Origin: Arion vulgaris
Taxonomy: Eukaryota; Mollusca; Gastropoda; Stylommatophora; Arionidae
Direction: 5' to 3'
DNA: 64,000 nucleotides
NCBI GenBank assembly: GCA_020796225.1
Contig: CM036767.1
Location: forward strand, 19,529,927-19,593,926
The notes beneath the pieces were generated by a model. It made no database searches, had not been told where the DNA came from, and saw nothing but the letters and a program-made list of their open reading frames with translations. How positions within the stretch are numbered: the stretch's first letter is position 1; the number at the start of each line of letters is the position of its first letter. The position numbers and the translations under genes are program-made. Shown piece by piece: positions 1 to 11,848 of the stretch.

Positions 1-280
1 CTCGAATTGGGACATAGGCCCTCAACCAACTCGTGCAAGTTTTCCTATCTCTAGCTATCTCCTGCAGCTCCCTCCAGCACTTCTTTATATTGCCTCAAAA
101 TCTCATCTCCATGTATTTCTAGGACACCCTTTCTTTCACTGTCCTTGTAGGTTCCAGGAAAGGATCCTTCTTGTTATATTCCCCTCTGGTTTTCTCAAAG
201 TGAATCCTATCCAGCACCAGCTCTTGGTTCCCTGGAATCTGTCTCGTTCTCTCCATGTTCCTCAGAAGAGCTCAACTGAC
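1..280 (-). mobile_element. Probable LINE tail fragment
   Basis: Reverse-strand reading resembles the C-terminal tail of endonuclease/RT-type LINE ORFs but is interrupted by stops. Assignment is by general resemblance only. Confidence 0.35.
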
Positions 281-484
281 TAGTTTAAAAGTATGCGCTA
301 TGAAAATACAAGTATGGTTAATCACACTAATTTGCCATTTTTCTGCAACTATTCGTCATATTGTCATTTAGTTTAAAGCTAGTAGTTACATTTGTAGTGT
401 ATCTATTTTCTTTTTAGGGTCGTTAAGGATTCATTATCTGACTGTATATGTTATGTCTGCTGTATAGGCAGGCTTCTATCATAT

Positions 485-622
485 CCTTTGCTTGATAAAG
501 GCCATTTGGTCAAAACGTCGCTATATATCTTTTGTGTACTTTGTAAAACTACAGTACTTTGTTTTTACATGTTTTGCCATTGCTACATAGTTTTACTGCA
601 GCCTTACCTTATATCGATAGTA
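485..622. repeat. Foldback/MITE-like fragment
   Basis: The stretch with AAAACTACAGTACTTTG through TTATATCGAT recurs at about 36165-36257. Its core recurs in the inverted-repeat element at 62493-62616. No coding signal is seen in 300-1270 apart from this. Confidence 0.5.
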
Positions 623-1281
623 TTAATCACACTCCTCATTTTGTTCCTTAGTGTGCAGTGCAGTCTGTACAAAAATAACCACATCAGTAATAATTGATAG
701 TTTTTCCTTCTTCCTCTCTATTTTCAAACTTATTTTTTTTAATGATCTTTTTATTTCCAGTTCTATCTCCGCTTTATTTTGCTTCAAGTTGAGTTTAATA
801 CTTTCAATAGATATACTCCGTAATAGCCATGTTTGTGCCATTTTTCATATAATGCCATACTGTTGTTTACCTTTAATGTGTCCTGTATCCTTTGCTTGAT
901 AAAGACTTCTTTGTTGAAATGTAGTATTGCAGATTAATTTTAGTTCCAGGAGCCAGCAGTCATCTGAGTGTTTGCCCTTCAACTTGTGGCATTGGCAGCG
1001 AATGTAAGGTCTGTCTGAGTTGTAGTGTGTTAGCATAGTGTTTTCAACTTCTGGATATGGGGGTAGGTACTAGTTTGTAAGTCACTGACTTCATAATCAT
1101 TGTTGTACGGGCCCAGTACTACTGGGATATATTCAGATTGTGTGCGTTCTCACAGATCACACTGTGGGGCAATTTTTGGTTGAATGCGATGTAAGTGAGC
1201 ATTCTCATTCAGGGGCAGTTGAGTTAAAGTAACAATTCCAATAACTTATTGAATAAGTGTTACATTAAAATGATTATCATT

Positions 1282-1526
1282 CTTCTTCTTTGCGTTCGTT
1301 CTTTACGACCAATTTTAATCACTCTTTGTGATATGTTTGATCTTTGACAAGAACGTGTATACGTTGCGCATTGGTTTGGTAGGCCCCTAAACACATAGAC
1401 TTCTACATGTTTAGGACATGTGCATCCGATTTCAGCCAAACCTCCTTAGTCGCCTCTTACGACATGCATGGCAGGTAACAGTGGTTCTATTCTTACACCC
1501 CAAATTTGGGCCCCGGTAACCACTCG
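1282..1526 (-). mobile_element. SINE-A, full length
   Basis: 245 bp bounded by a perfect 10-bp target duplication GATTATCATT at 1272-1281 and 1527-1536. On the minus strand it starts CGAGTGGTTACCGGGG and ends in (GAA)n. Sister copies lie at 4058 and 56224. Confidence 0.85.
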
Positions 1527-1539
1527 GATTATCATTCAT

Positions 1540-2380
1540 TATGATTGCATGCAATTAAATTATTTCGATATGACAATCAAATGTAGATACAATGAAGTAA
1601 ACAAACACTCAAATACCTTTTCCTTATTTACTGGATCATGTCATTGTCTATTTATGATACTGAATTTGTCATTTAAGTTATTAGGTAAAAGTGATTATTA
1701 GGCAGTAGTTATAAGACAGGAGCATTCGGATGAGTGAGTTTAATATTATAATCCGATGACGACAAGTCACAGGACATTATTTTATTATACGCATTTATTT
1801 ATTTATCGGGTTACTCTTGATTAACAGTCATAATATATTGTAATATATATGTAGCTGTACGGCACACTTCTTAAGCCACACTTTGCTGCGGCCTTTTGAG
1901 ACTGCAGTAAAGGGTAGCACTGCACCCTTTAAATTATACCTAATTTCTTTCGACTCGCATTATTCATTATCCTTGCCCAGTTATAATAACTCTTGAAATT
2001 ATTCTGCTCTTCTTGTCCAGATAACATTTACTGTGATATTTAGAAATATCAAGTCATTGTTCTAGCAACATCATATCCAACTAATATATTTCAATAACAG
2101 ATATATTGCCACTAAAATATTTTAATCAACAGCTTGTGATCAAAAGAAGCTTGATAAGATGAAAAATTGGCATAACAAATGAAGTAAATGTCAGTATAAA
2201 TCAATCTGGCAGGTCGTCAATGTTATTAGAAAGCTTCCGGTTTGAAGCGGAAGTAAACAAAGTCTTAATGCCATCATCAAGATTCGTGCCGATACCAGAG
2301 AGGGTCAACACTTTCTCACCATTTGTCAAGCCCAATGGAGTTGGATATCAACTCCATTAACAAATACCTGTATCTTGAGT
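1540..2380. other. AT-rich non-coding stretch
   Basis: No repeat family, RNA gene or credible reading frame recognised. Confidence 0.5.
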
Positions 2381-2384
2381 ACTT

Positions 2385-2590
2385 CAGAAACTCATTGATA
2401 TCTTAATAAACTTGCCATTTATTCCGAGATTGTTTCCCCAATGGATATGATCAATAAATAGATAGTGAACAAGTATAAGGGGCTCACGGAAAAAACAAAT
2501 GACCAAAAACAAGATTCGAACCACAAATCTATATTTCTTGCGGCGCCAATTGTCTAGCCCTACAGACGAGTGTTATGTTTTGAAAGAACA
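2385..2590 (-). mobile_element. SINE-H copy
   Basis: Reverse complement of the element at 3838 and 31580, including the tRNA-like B box (GATTCGAACC on the + strand) near 2512-2522. Confidence 0.6.
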
Positions 2591-2599
2591 CAACCAGCC

Positions 2600-3340
2600 A
2601 GCTAGATTTACGCAGTGCAAGCTATTGGATGATGATGAATGTAGTTGAGAAAAGCATGAACAAAAAAGTAACGAAATCTTCGAATAATAGGAATGAAAAG
2701 GAATTTTACAAGGTGACCAAAACTAAACAAACAAATTCAGTATACGAACAATTAAAGAAACATCTTCTTTTGTCCTACTGCTTGTGCCGTTCAGAGTACT
2801 AGAGAGGAGACAAGTGTAGTTTCCTGAGCATCACGAAATGTGTGTTTTTATATTGTGTTATTTTGAATGTATTTAATGTCTCTGATTATTTTCAACTACA
2901 TTTTTGTGGCCCGCCTCTTGTTGTCCGCTGTTCTCCCGCTGTAGGTTTTTGTCTATATCGGTATCCTCTTCGTGTCCTGTTTGACACATAAGGCTTCCAC
3001 AAGAGATCTTCATTGCCGCCGCTCTGTCGCCTTTCTGACAATTATTTCCCATGTCGATCCACACCTTTCAACTCTCTTTACACGTTTCTCCATATTTCAT
3101 TAGGACGTCCGGGCTTTCTTTTTCCATACGCAGCCCATCGGACTAGTTCTAACCAATATCCCTACGGACATAACGATACATGACCAATCCACACACATCT
3201 TCATCTTTTAATGATAGTCTCCAGTGATGCACAGTTTGTTTTAAAAGTTCTTCATTTGCGATTTTTTTTATCTAAAATATTCGAATTCTTCTTCTTAAAC
3301 ATTTATTTTGAAATGTCTTCAGCTTGTGTATGATGTTTCG
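2600..3340 (-). mobile_element. Repeat-derived stretch with a possible decayed LINE tail
   Basis: 2860-3250 on the minus strand shows a LINE-tail-like pattern of basic and Trp/Gly-rich residues, but with frameshifts. The rest shows nothing recognisable. Confidence 0.3.
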
Positions 3341-3349
3341 GAATATCTC

Positions 3350-3545
3350 GTGCTTCCTTTTCAGTAACACAAATAATTTTTACAGGAATGGGTTGTTAGC
3401 CCCTTGTCCAACCCCGAAGCATAGAGTACCAGGAGGTCACATTTTGCCTCCCCTATATCCATCAGCCGGTCTGATATAGGTGTCTATACCAGAAGCAACG
3501 CTTTTGTCAGTATAGCTTTCTGGATCATGTAGGTACGCAAGCTTC
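3350..3545 (+). repeat. Interspersed repeat also found upstream of both astacin promoters
   Basis: The series from GTAACACAAATAATTTTTACAGG to a stretch near AGCTTTCTGGA matches 61290-61445 and the split copy at 10630-10725 plus 11217-11260. Confidence 0.5.
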
Positions 3546-3837
3546 CCCCACTAAAAGGTACCTCGTAGCGGTGATAAAATAATCGTACTTAACAATTGAA
3601 TATTTTGATGTTCGATAAAATCGTTCACTGATGTTGTTTCAGCTACTTTTCCCAGTATTTCATTTCTTACATGTATCGCAAGACATGACAATGCTAAATT
3701 CGATTCTAAAAAAAAATGTGTGTGCAGACGAGAAAGAGAAATAAAACGAGAATTCTGGGAGGAGCACATCAAAAGGTGGAAAGACAACGGTTGGGCGGAA
3801 TGCATAGTAAGAGGCGGCTGTGTGCAAGTAATGTAGG

Positions 3838-3990
3838 CAATGAGTGCCGTAAGAAATAAGGGTTTGTGGTTCGAATTCTGTGTTTGGTAATTTGTTTTTT
3901 CCGGAAGCACCTAATACTTGTTCACTGTCTATTTTTAATCATATTCATTGGATGTGTTGCTTCCCCTGGATTTGTTGAAACTTCGTATTC
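3838..3990 (+). mobile_element. SINE-H copy
   Basis: Head GAGTGCCGTAAGAAATAAGG with a B-box-like GGTTCGAATTC. It matches the copy at 31580 that was later split by a LINE. Confidence 0.6.
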
Positions 3991-4057
3991 TCTCCTTCTA
4001 AGTGATATGAAATGTCGGAGATCAATAAGGAGATTATATCTGGCCTGATTCACCTAA

Positions 4058-4315
4058 GCTACGCCCGAGTGGTTACCGGGGATCAAATTTGGAGTGTAAA
4101 GAATAGAACCACTGTTACCTGCAACGCATGTCGTAAGAGGCGACTAAGGAGATGTGGCTGAAATCGGATGCATGTGTCCTAAACATGTACAAGTCTATGC
4201 GTTTAGGGCCTACCAAACCAATGTGCAACGTATACACGTTCTTGGCAAAGATCAAACATATCACAAAGAGTGATTTAAATTGGTCGTAAAGAACGAACGC
4301 AAAGAAGAAGAAGAC
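4058..4315 (+). mobile_element. SINE-A copy
   Basis: Same 250-bp unit as 1282-1526, ending AACGCAAAGAAGAAGAAG. Flanking ACCTAAGCTA and ACCTATGGCTA may be a decayed target duplication. Confidence 0.8.
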
Positions 4316-4334
4316 CTATGGCTAAACTCTCAAC

Positions 4335-4435
4335 ACGATCGTTTAACACTTATGTGCGACACTTGGCAGATGGCGTGCCATTGTGGAACGGAATCATATG
4401 ATGAAATCCAGTGCAATAAAGTCAATCTTTCCCCT
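4335..4435 (+). mobile_element. SINE-G 3' fragment
   Basis: GCAGATGGCGTGCC through CAGTGCAATAAAGTCAATC matches the 3' half of the SINE-G at 43141. Confidence 0.5.
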
Positions 4436-4700
4436 TTATATATTTTTTTAATGAGTTTTCACCAAAGACTACAATTATTATAACGTACAGTGGAGACGTC
4501 ACACTGTGACCTGTGTTTTGTATCTAAGCCAACCAACAGCTACAAATCTTATCATTGCTCACAGCCTCTGCTTCTAAACTTTACAATGTCATTCTTAAAC
4601 CTCGTTATATACTGGTATATTGTGAACCGATTGATTCGACCTTATGACACGAGAAATTTACCGATTTTATTTCTTACACAAACACTTGTTTGTTATGTAG
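4436..4700. other. Non-coding stretch, nothing recognised
   Basis: No repeat match or credible gene seen. Confidence 0.4.
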
Positions 4701-4785
4701 AAGATTAAAGCCTCTTTAAGCCGAAGAACTCACGTTTAACAAAAGGATACACCTTTTTAGTTATATCATTGCGTGTAGACCAGTG
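4701..4785 (-). mobile_element. SINE-F fragment
   Basis: AAGCCTCTTTAAGCCGA and TTATATCATTGCGTGTAG match the element at 46527-46683. Confidence 0.55.
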
Positions 4786-4849
4786 CTGTCCACCCTTTTT
4801 ATATACTGGGGCGCATTTGACTGATGGTTGGGGAATCTATGTAGCGATT

Positions 4850-5125
4850 TGCAATAATAATAATATGAATAATAATAATAGTAATAGAGTGATATCAATA
4901 GTAATATTAAAACATGATAATAATAATAATAATAGTAATAGAGTGATATGAATAGTAATATTAAAACATGATAATAATAGTAATAATAATATAATAGAGT
5001 GATATGAATAGTAATATTAAAACATAATAATAATAATAGAGTGATATGAATAGTAATATTAAAACATAATAATAATAATAGAGTGATATGAATAGTAATA
5101 TTAAAACATAATAATAATAATATTA
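4850..5125. repeat. AT-rich minisatellite, about 45 bp unit
   Basis: Five units of GAGTGATATGAATAGTAATA plus an AAT-rich spacer. The trinucleotide part varies in length between units. Confidence 0.85.
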
Positions 5126-5127
5126 AT

Positions 5128-5585
5128 AAAGCCCATAACCCGTTAGGGTCGTAGGGGTGTTAATATGGAGATATCAGCACAAAAAGCACACCATGAAGCT
5201 CTGTCTTCAACTCCTCGGGTGAGTGTGGAGAAACTCTGCCCTGACCAGCTCTTGATGTTGTCAAACCATGATTTTCTCTGCCCTCCTTTCTTTCTTCCAC
5301 CCTCAACTGTTCCCTGTAGGATAGTCTTAGAGAGTGAGCTATGTCTCATCATATGCCCGAACCACGCAAGTTTACGCCGTTTCACGATTGTCAAGAGTGG
5401 TACTTGTCGACCTGCAAGGTTGCTTATTTGGTCTCTTACATAAATATTCGTCTTATGTTCTATGTAACTAATACGTAGTACCCGTCTGTAACATTTATAT
5501 TCGAAAGCCTGTATTCTTCTTCGTTCCAGTCCTGCATTGAGCGTCCAGCTCTCACAACCGTATACAAGAATGGATAGCAACAGCG
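5128..5585 (-). mobile_element. LINE RT C-terminal tail
   Basis: Open for 145 codons on the minus strand with YGCESWTLN, FEYKCYRRVLRISY and KLAWFGHMMRH, the conserved C-terminal region of endonuclease/RT LINE proteins. 5'-truncated. Confidence 0.85.
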
Positions 5586-5689
5586 GTCTATTATCTTAAA
5601 ACATATTAGTAACGTATGAAGACTTAAATTTTAACTTATAATAATATATGGCCTTTTTCGTCTTTACAGACGGTCAATTGGCAAGTGTT

Positions 5690-6095
5690 TTACCGTGACA
5701 ACTTCTTGAGTTTTCGCTTTTCTCTCTTGTCGTTCAGCTCATACATAAGTCTCTTCTCAAAAGACTGCGCCCTTTCGCAATTTGGGTTTCCACACAACTC
5801 TGTCATCAGCTAGTTTTTCCCATGTGATGGGACCTATAGAAAAGTTTTTCATTGAGGCTTTGCAGACATCTTTATATCTGAGCAGTGGTGTGCCCTGGTC
5901 CTCTTCCTCCGAAAGTTCACAGAACAACATTTGTTTTGGTATGCGATAAGTTTCCATTCTTCTCACATGCCCCAACCATCTTAGTCGTCTACTGCTGAGC
6001 ATACCCATGATGGAAGGCAGGTTTGCATGTTGCAGTACTTCAGAGTTGGTTATCTTGTCGTACCACCTGATGTTCATAATCTTGCGGAGACATCG
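5690..6095 (-). mobile_element. LINE tail of another family
   Basis: The minus strand reads MNIRWYDKITNSEVLQHANL and RRLRWLGHVRRMETYRIPKQ, a LINE C-terminal signature. 5'-truncated and next to the previous LINE, so two independent insertions. Confidence 0.8.
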
Positions 6096-6164
6096 AACTT
6101 ATAATAATGACGTTTAATTAAATAACAAATATTGTACTTACATTTAACGTATTGTGTAATATAA

Positions 6165-6202
6165 CATTATATATATATATATATATATATACATATATAT
6201 AT
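6165..6202. repeat. (AT)n microsatellite
   Basis: Simple AT dinucleotide run. Confidence 0.9.
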
Positions 6203-6324
6203 GTTACAAGTTGAGGAAATGTTGGTGTGCAACTGGAGCAGGCTGTTTTTAATGCATCATCTGTGCTTGAGTCTGTTAGACAGGATCGATGTTTATTTTA
6301 GATGATGTTCATAGAAGCAAACTC

Positions 6325-6420
6325 GACTTCGCAGGACATCTGGCTTATAAAAGAGAGAGAGAAATTCAGAAAGACAGTTAGGGCGACACATTTCTGCTAG
6401 GGACAAGCTACTAGATGATG
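6325..6420 (+). mobile_element. LT1 LINE 3' end, shared by both duplication copies
   Basis: GGACATCTGGC, AGAGAGAGAAATTC and the GATGATGATG tail match the end of LT1. The same fragment at 54005-54112 marks the left limit of clear duplication, so it was inserted before the duplication. Confidence 0.65.
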
Positions 6421-6831
6421 ATGACTATTACTGCAAACAACGTAAAAACAAAATATTTGTTGATACAAACTCTGATGTCACAAAAACGACTATTGTTAGA
6501 ACTCAATCCTTTCAATGTATCAAAAGAGTTAAATATTCAGTGTATTCCTCTTTTCCCACCATCTGCTGTTTGTCACAGAAAATTATCTATAATTATGTGA
6601 CATATTGTTAATGACAGCAAACATCCATGTCTAACATCCGTTTTAGTTTAACAAAAAGTACCGTTCTGATATGCAATCGTTGTGCATTACTTTGTAGGTA
6701 GGTAACCTCTACATAAAAAAAAAATCTTGCACAATTTTTATAAACCTATTTTGGGTTTCCGTAATATTCCACTATTTTGCTTATCAATGTACTCTGTGTA
6801 TTGTCAAATGTATTTTTAAAGATACTTACTT

Positions 6832-7030
6832 GCCCGCCTGCCCAGCGTGTTCGTAGCGCGTTGGACTACGGGTGATAAGTCCTCTGTGAGTGCGGATTCA
6901 ACTCCGCGGACTGGTAGGAAAGCCACAGATTCCCCAGATTTACGGTGTTCGTGGCACCGAACCGAAGGGTTACGATGTCCATGACACCGAGCCGAAGAAC
7001 TTTCAGCTCAAGTGCTTCTGGATCGGGAAA
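6832..7030 (+). mobile_element. SINE-C, full length
   Basis: tRNA-like head with B box GGATTCAACTCC, flanked by a perfect 14-bp duplication AAAGATACTTACTT (6818-6831 and 7031-7044). Absent from the paralogous position. Confidence 0.88.
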
Positions 7031-7044
7031 AAAGATACTTACTT

Positions 7045-7365
7045 ATTCCCCTCCGCTCAGCGTGAAGCATAGGACCTCAACAGTTTTCCCCCACTTGTCC
7101 CGGTCTCTGGCTGTTTCATGTATGTCCACCCAGGATAGTCAGAACTCCTTCAGTTCATCAAGAAGACTGTGTCTCCAGGTCTGTTTAAGACGCCCCTTTT
7201 CGTTTTCCTGCTGATTCCACTGAAGTGCATGTCTAGCAACACTTAACTGTGTCTTCCGTAGGACATATCCGTTCCATCGTCATTTTCTTCTCTTAATCTG
7301 GGTCATCATGGGTTCTTGTCCTTTTCTTATCCACAGGTCTGTGTACATCAAGTTTATTCTTTAAA
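7045..7365 (-). mobile_element. LT2 LINE 3' end
   Basis: TATTCCCCTCCGCTC then GTGTCTTCCGTAGGACATAT and CATCATGGGTTC match copies at 28215, 35205 (+) and 42305. Confidence 0.7.
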
Positions 7366-7879
7366 GATGGATGTAAATGACTAGACTATTTTTCAAAGTT
7401 AATTTATGACAGGGCGACTCATCTGTTCCTAGAACTCAAATTAAAGCTCCCACCCCCACGCTTAACGGCAAGAGTGGACAACCAACTCCATCTTCCACCT
7501 GGGAATAAACAATTCATGACACATTGATCAAAACCTTATTAGAGGGAAAAGTTGAAGGACGACGAACAAGTGGGAGAACGGAACATGAAGCAATGAACAA
7601 ATTACAGCCTGGCAGAGTGCAACATAAAGGCAAGCGACATGGGATGGTGGAGATCTATTGCAGCCAACCTCCAATGCGGAAACGGCATCTAATGATGATG
7701 AGGATGTCGGTGACTAGACTAGCATTCTACTTCAAAATATGAGATCTTCTTCTTTAATGTTTATATTTTTGTTCATTAAAAACAGGCTCAGATAAGTTGC
7801 TGACATGAAACGTGACAGAGGAAAGTAGAAGTAGCTTTCATCATGGAAGTTACATTCACTGTATCTCGAAACTAACATG

Positions 7880-8065
7880 ATATCACCAACGTTACTGCTA
7901 CAGCCATCGTCACCATCACCACAACCACCACCACCATCACCATCATTATCACCATTCCCACCTCCCCACCACCCCCACAACTACCATCATCATCATCATT
8001 CTCGTCATCGCCAGCATCATCATTATCATCCTCACCATCATCCTCATCATCCTATCACTATTACC
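7880..8065. repeat. CAC/CAT trinucleotide tract
   Basis: Compound trinucleotide tract. The homologous tract in the right copy is 56533-56650 with different length and composition. Confidence 0.85.
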
Positions 8066-8104
8066 AACACTAACATCATCTGCACCCTCGCCATGTTCTT
8101 TTGT

Positions 8105-8990
8105 TTTCTAATCCTCCTCCCCCGGAATTATGGGATTATTTCGTCCTTTTTCCTGTTTTGCGTGGGGATTGGGGGAAGAGTACCTGGCTTTCGTTAAGAC
8201 TCAGGAACCCCCAACAACTCTAGGCGTGTAGTGCTATGCTTAGTTTTGCGGAGATTCCTACACAGTTAGAGTCTATTGGTGACCACTGCTGTACTCCCTC
8301 TTCTCTAGCTCAGAAGTAACTCTATAAACATCACTTATTAACCACGCCTGTCAATCTGCACGTGATTATAGTCCTAAGGCTACTTTCGTGATTGCTCTAA
8401 AACATTCACCAGTTGACCACTCTATGTGACCGGCATGTGATTTTTGCCAGTGGAGGTGCTGAGCGATCACCTGTACGGACAGCCAAATTTTGTTCGCTCA
8501 AACGATCAATTTTGGCTGTTTATTTTGACCTTTTGATCTAGGTCAGGGAGCGTTGGCAATTCTGGACGTCATCCTGCCCGTGCAGGACAATCGCGTCCGA
8601 AAAGCATCGGCCTTCGCAAATATTTGGGTATGTGCAACCAGACAAATCTTTACATTATCGGAATTACTTTTCTAGTCACGGTGAGTTAGTTCCAGAATAG
8701 GAACATTCTCAGGCGTTTCGGGACGCGTGTCGGCATTTGGCAATTTACAATATCTACTCTGCATTTTCCTGACCCGGAAACACTGGACTGGGGCTGCAAA
8801 CTAACAATCCAGAGTTTCCTTTCATTAAGCGCTAGCATCGCAACTTAAGTTTTGTGCTTGCCAACATCACCCACCCCAGTTCATCCGGGGATGTTAGTTT
8901 TTTCCAGGCACTAAAATGCAACTTTACATTTTGCACTCGTGCAACAGTACTGTTGCCCGGTTGTCACAGGGAGGACAGTTTCGTTAGACA
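8105..8990. other. Insert of about 0.9 kb present only in the left duplication copy
   Basis: The right copy passes from the trinucleotide tract to GTTTAATTGCTTGTATTA with no such sequence. No reading frame or clear termini found. It could be a solo LTR or another non-coding element, or the right copy may carry a deletion. Confidence 0.4.
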
Positions 8991-9032
8991 CACGGTTTTG
9001 CTTTTGTTTAATTGCTTGTATTACGCAATAAA

Positions 9033-9605
9033 AGACTTCACATACCTGGGGAGCATTTTTTCAGCAAACGGAAGAATAACTAATGAAATTCAACACAGAT
9101 GCACCAAAGCAAATCAAATGATAGGACAAATGGCGCCAATTTTAAGATGCAAAGACGTCTCCATGAACACAAAAAGAACAATTTTCAACACAATCTTTCT
9201 CCCCACATTATGTTACTAGTGCCAAACCTGAACATGGACAACAAATGATAGAAGAAAACTAGTCACGACAGAGATGAAGTGTCCACGCAGAATGCTGGGT
9301 GTAACAAGAAGAGGCCGGTTGAGAAATGAAGACATCAGGAAAAAGTGGGTACAACATCAGTACTAAACTTCATCAAGAAACAACAAATTAAATGGTTCGG
9401 CCACGTAAGCTGATTACCAACAGACAGTGCACCTCAAAGAGCAATGCTGCTCCGATACAATGGGTACAAAGCAAAAGGCCAGCCACGCAAAAGATGGACC
9501 TCAGAGATAACAGAGGCGACGAAAGAGACTATATACGAAGCGCATACTAGGGCCCGTTTTAGAAATCTCTTCTTGACCTGACGCCGTGAGGCAAACAGGA
9601 TTCGA
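9033..9605 (+). mobile_element. LT3 LINE tail
   Basis: Reads DFTYLGSIFSANGRITNEIQ HRCTKANQMIGQMAPILRCK, then decays with stops through RRMLGVTRRGRLRNEDIRKK. It sits next to GCAATA repeated on both sides. The right copy instead carries an hAT-like element about 10 bp away. Confidence 0.8.
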
Positions 9606-9619
9606 GAAAGAAAGAAAAG

Positions 9620-9785
9620 CAATACATTCTTCATACTAATTATCCTTGGAGTTTTAACGTAGAGTCTCATTATGAAGTATGTCCTTTGCAGAACGTCGAT
9701 CTTATTACAGTCTTCTTGAAAGTGATGAGAGCAAATTCTCTAGAAAATTCTCCTGTCTACTACAAAGCCATTTTCAATGCTTCTT
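9620..9785. repeat. Duplicated block (paralogous to 57830-58015)
   Basis: Near-colinear sequence with no gene seen. Contains GACGTCGATCT-like and AAATTCTCCTGTCT stretches common in the window. Confidence 0.6.
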
Positions 9786-10165
9786 TAATGTGTTTCTTGA
9801 TTGATTGAACTATCATCACTGTACTTCGGTGAATAATTCTCACACAGCAAGATATCAGTAGCAGTGCACGAATTCCCTATCACATCAGGTAATTTTGAAA
9901 GATAAAAACACATTTGCACATACATAAAAAAAAAAATTTTTGTCAGGGCAGCGGCTTTGCAGTACACTTTTACCGATTTTCAACTTCCAAGGTTTGTTTA
10001 TACGAGCTTAACTTGAAAACGGGATCTACTTTTTATCGTCCATCTCTGATATAACTAGAAATTCGATTGCACCTACAATATGATGAATGTTGTCTTGAAA
10101 AATATCTAAATTGCTCCACGCGGTTAAACGAACCTTTAAAACGAGAGACGAGCGACCCTTTCGAA
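9785..10165 (-). mobile_element. SINE-E copy (older, pre-duplication)
   Basis: Starts at a TTGATTGATTGA tail and contains ATCATCACTGTACTTCGGTG and GATTTTCAACTTCCAAGG. The right-copy counterpart is 59286-59650, interrupted at its end by a TTAA element. Confidence 0.7.
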
Positions 10166-10169
10166 CCAT

Positions 10170-10435
10170 GAAAAAAATGAAAATCGTGTCATATCCTAAA
10201 GGACGTAGCCATCAACCACAGTAAACGAGTCGTTGATTTTCTAGGCACCACTTATACGTTCAGTATGTTGCCATTGCTTTCTGAACGGTGAGGTCTATTT
10301 TTACCTTTTGTAAAAATCACATGGAAACGAATTTACTTCCAAACTTGCCCACCGTAAGGTTTGAACCAGCTACGCTTTGATTCGTGATCGAGTTCACTAC
10401 CGCTTGAGCTACAGACACTCACAATATACATACAA
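10170..10435 (-). mobile_element. SINE-B copy
   Basis: Contains CGTGTCATATCCTAAAGGACG, AGTATGTTGCCATTGC and, at its minus-strand 5' end, a tRNA-like head with GGTTTGAACC. Absent at the paralogous spot. Confidence 0.75.
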
Positions 10436-10729
10436 AAACAACACGTTACCGTCTGTAATATCGCTGTTTAGACGGTGTAGGACATAAAGGGGCATGTGTA
10501 TGTCGAATTTAACCAATTGGTTAATTCAAATTCCTTTTGTCTTCGATCTCCATCATTCATGAAACCAGTTGTCTGACTGACCTCACTCTCATCTCTCGAC
10601 GCAACAAATATATCTCTTACTTCCATTTCCGTAAAGCAATAATTTTCATAGGAATGATAAACCCTGAACCTGGAGGACCTGGGTTGTCTCATTTTGTCTG
10701 CCCTTTATCCTAACCTGTCTGACATGGGT

Positions 10730-11202
10730 AACCTTCTGTCTACAAAGATCAGAATACTAAGAGCATGCATATTCCCAGTGGCAACGTATGGGTATGAAGC
10801 ATGGGCATTTAATAAGGCAGTGAAAAAACATATATATGCTTTCGAATGTAAGTGTTATAGAAGAGTCCTCCGTATATCTTGGACAGAGAAGTGAACAAAT
10901 AGATCTATCCAGAAAGAACTCAAAATCAAAGAAAACTGGCTGATGCTACAAATAAGAGAGAGAAAATTAAGATATTTTGGACATATAAAAGACATGAAGG
11001 GCTGGAGAAGACCATCATGGAAGGAGGCATACCAGCAAAGATAAGAAGAGGAAGACCACGGAGAAGATGGATCCAGAATGTAACTGAAAGTTTGGACATG
11101 ACGGCTGCAGAGGCAGGACATCTGGCCTATGAGAGAGAGAAATTCCGGAGAACTATCGGGGTGGCAAAGTTCTGCTCAGGACAAGTTATTTGATAATGAT
11201 GA
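10730..11202 (+). mobile_element. LT1 LINE, 5'-truncated
   Basis: Flanked by a perfect 14-bp duplication TGTCTGACATGGGT (10716-10729 and 11203-11216). Reads FPVATYGYEAWAFNKAV, FECKCYRRVLRISW and further tail motifs, ending in a GATGATGAT run. The right copy has the empty site near 61388-61400. Confidence 0.85.
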
Positions 11203-11404
11203 TGTCTGACATGGGTGTCCCTAGTAAAAGTAAAGATGATCACATGCTAGCGTTCTGGAGAAAAAGAGAAGTATATGCAAGAAGATATTTTCTGTAGCTG
11301 AATGGTTATACTTACGTCTTACTTCATCGACAGAACATTTTAGCTCTTACAGGCTTGGTTGTCTGTAACACATAAGCAGCATACAGTTAATGACTGCTCA
11401 GATA

Positions 11405-11848
11405 ATAGCCGTCTTGCGCAAGCGATGATGACAACAGTCTCAGACTTGTCCTGCTGCACCTCTCTGGTGTGTGCGGAGATGACTGTAGAGTCCAATCCTA
11501 GAACAAAATCCCCTATCACAGGTGGGGCATACGTGATCAAGGTTAGACATGTCCGTGTTGTGTGCTCTGTCTTTTCGCGCAACTCGTTTTCTTTGTGCCT
11601 CAACCACACGATGATTCTCAGCTATGCGGATTCCTTTTGTGTTGTTACAGGTGTTGCCACATTTGGCGATCTTGCGCAAGGGATTCCCAGCATGTGGTGT
11701 CTATATCGAAGCATTTTAGAGACACTTTAAGAGTGTCTTTGAAGCGGCTTTTTTCCACCAACAGAATTTCTGCCCTCTTCAAGTTCACCAAACATCAACT
11801 GTTTGGGGATGCGTTTATCAGGCATCCGAGCAACGTGACCGGCCCATA
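11405..11848 (-). mobile_element. LT8 LINE fragment with C2H2 finger tail
   Basis: Flanked by TGCTCAGATA (11395-11404 and 11849-11858), with an empty site in the right copy near 61937. The minus strand encodes NLDHVCPTCDRGFCSRIGLY SHLRTH, the C-terminal C2H2 finger of this LINE type. Confidence 0.82.

Noticed and set aside
7877..8197. Pro/His-rich protein frame
   Set aside because: Translation of a CAC/CAT microsatellite that differs in length in the paralogous copy.
11440..11679. Host C2H2 zinc-finger gene
   Set aside because: The finger is the C-terminal tail of a LINE ORF, repeated at 12600-12720 and 52850-52990, with a LINE-type target duplication here.
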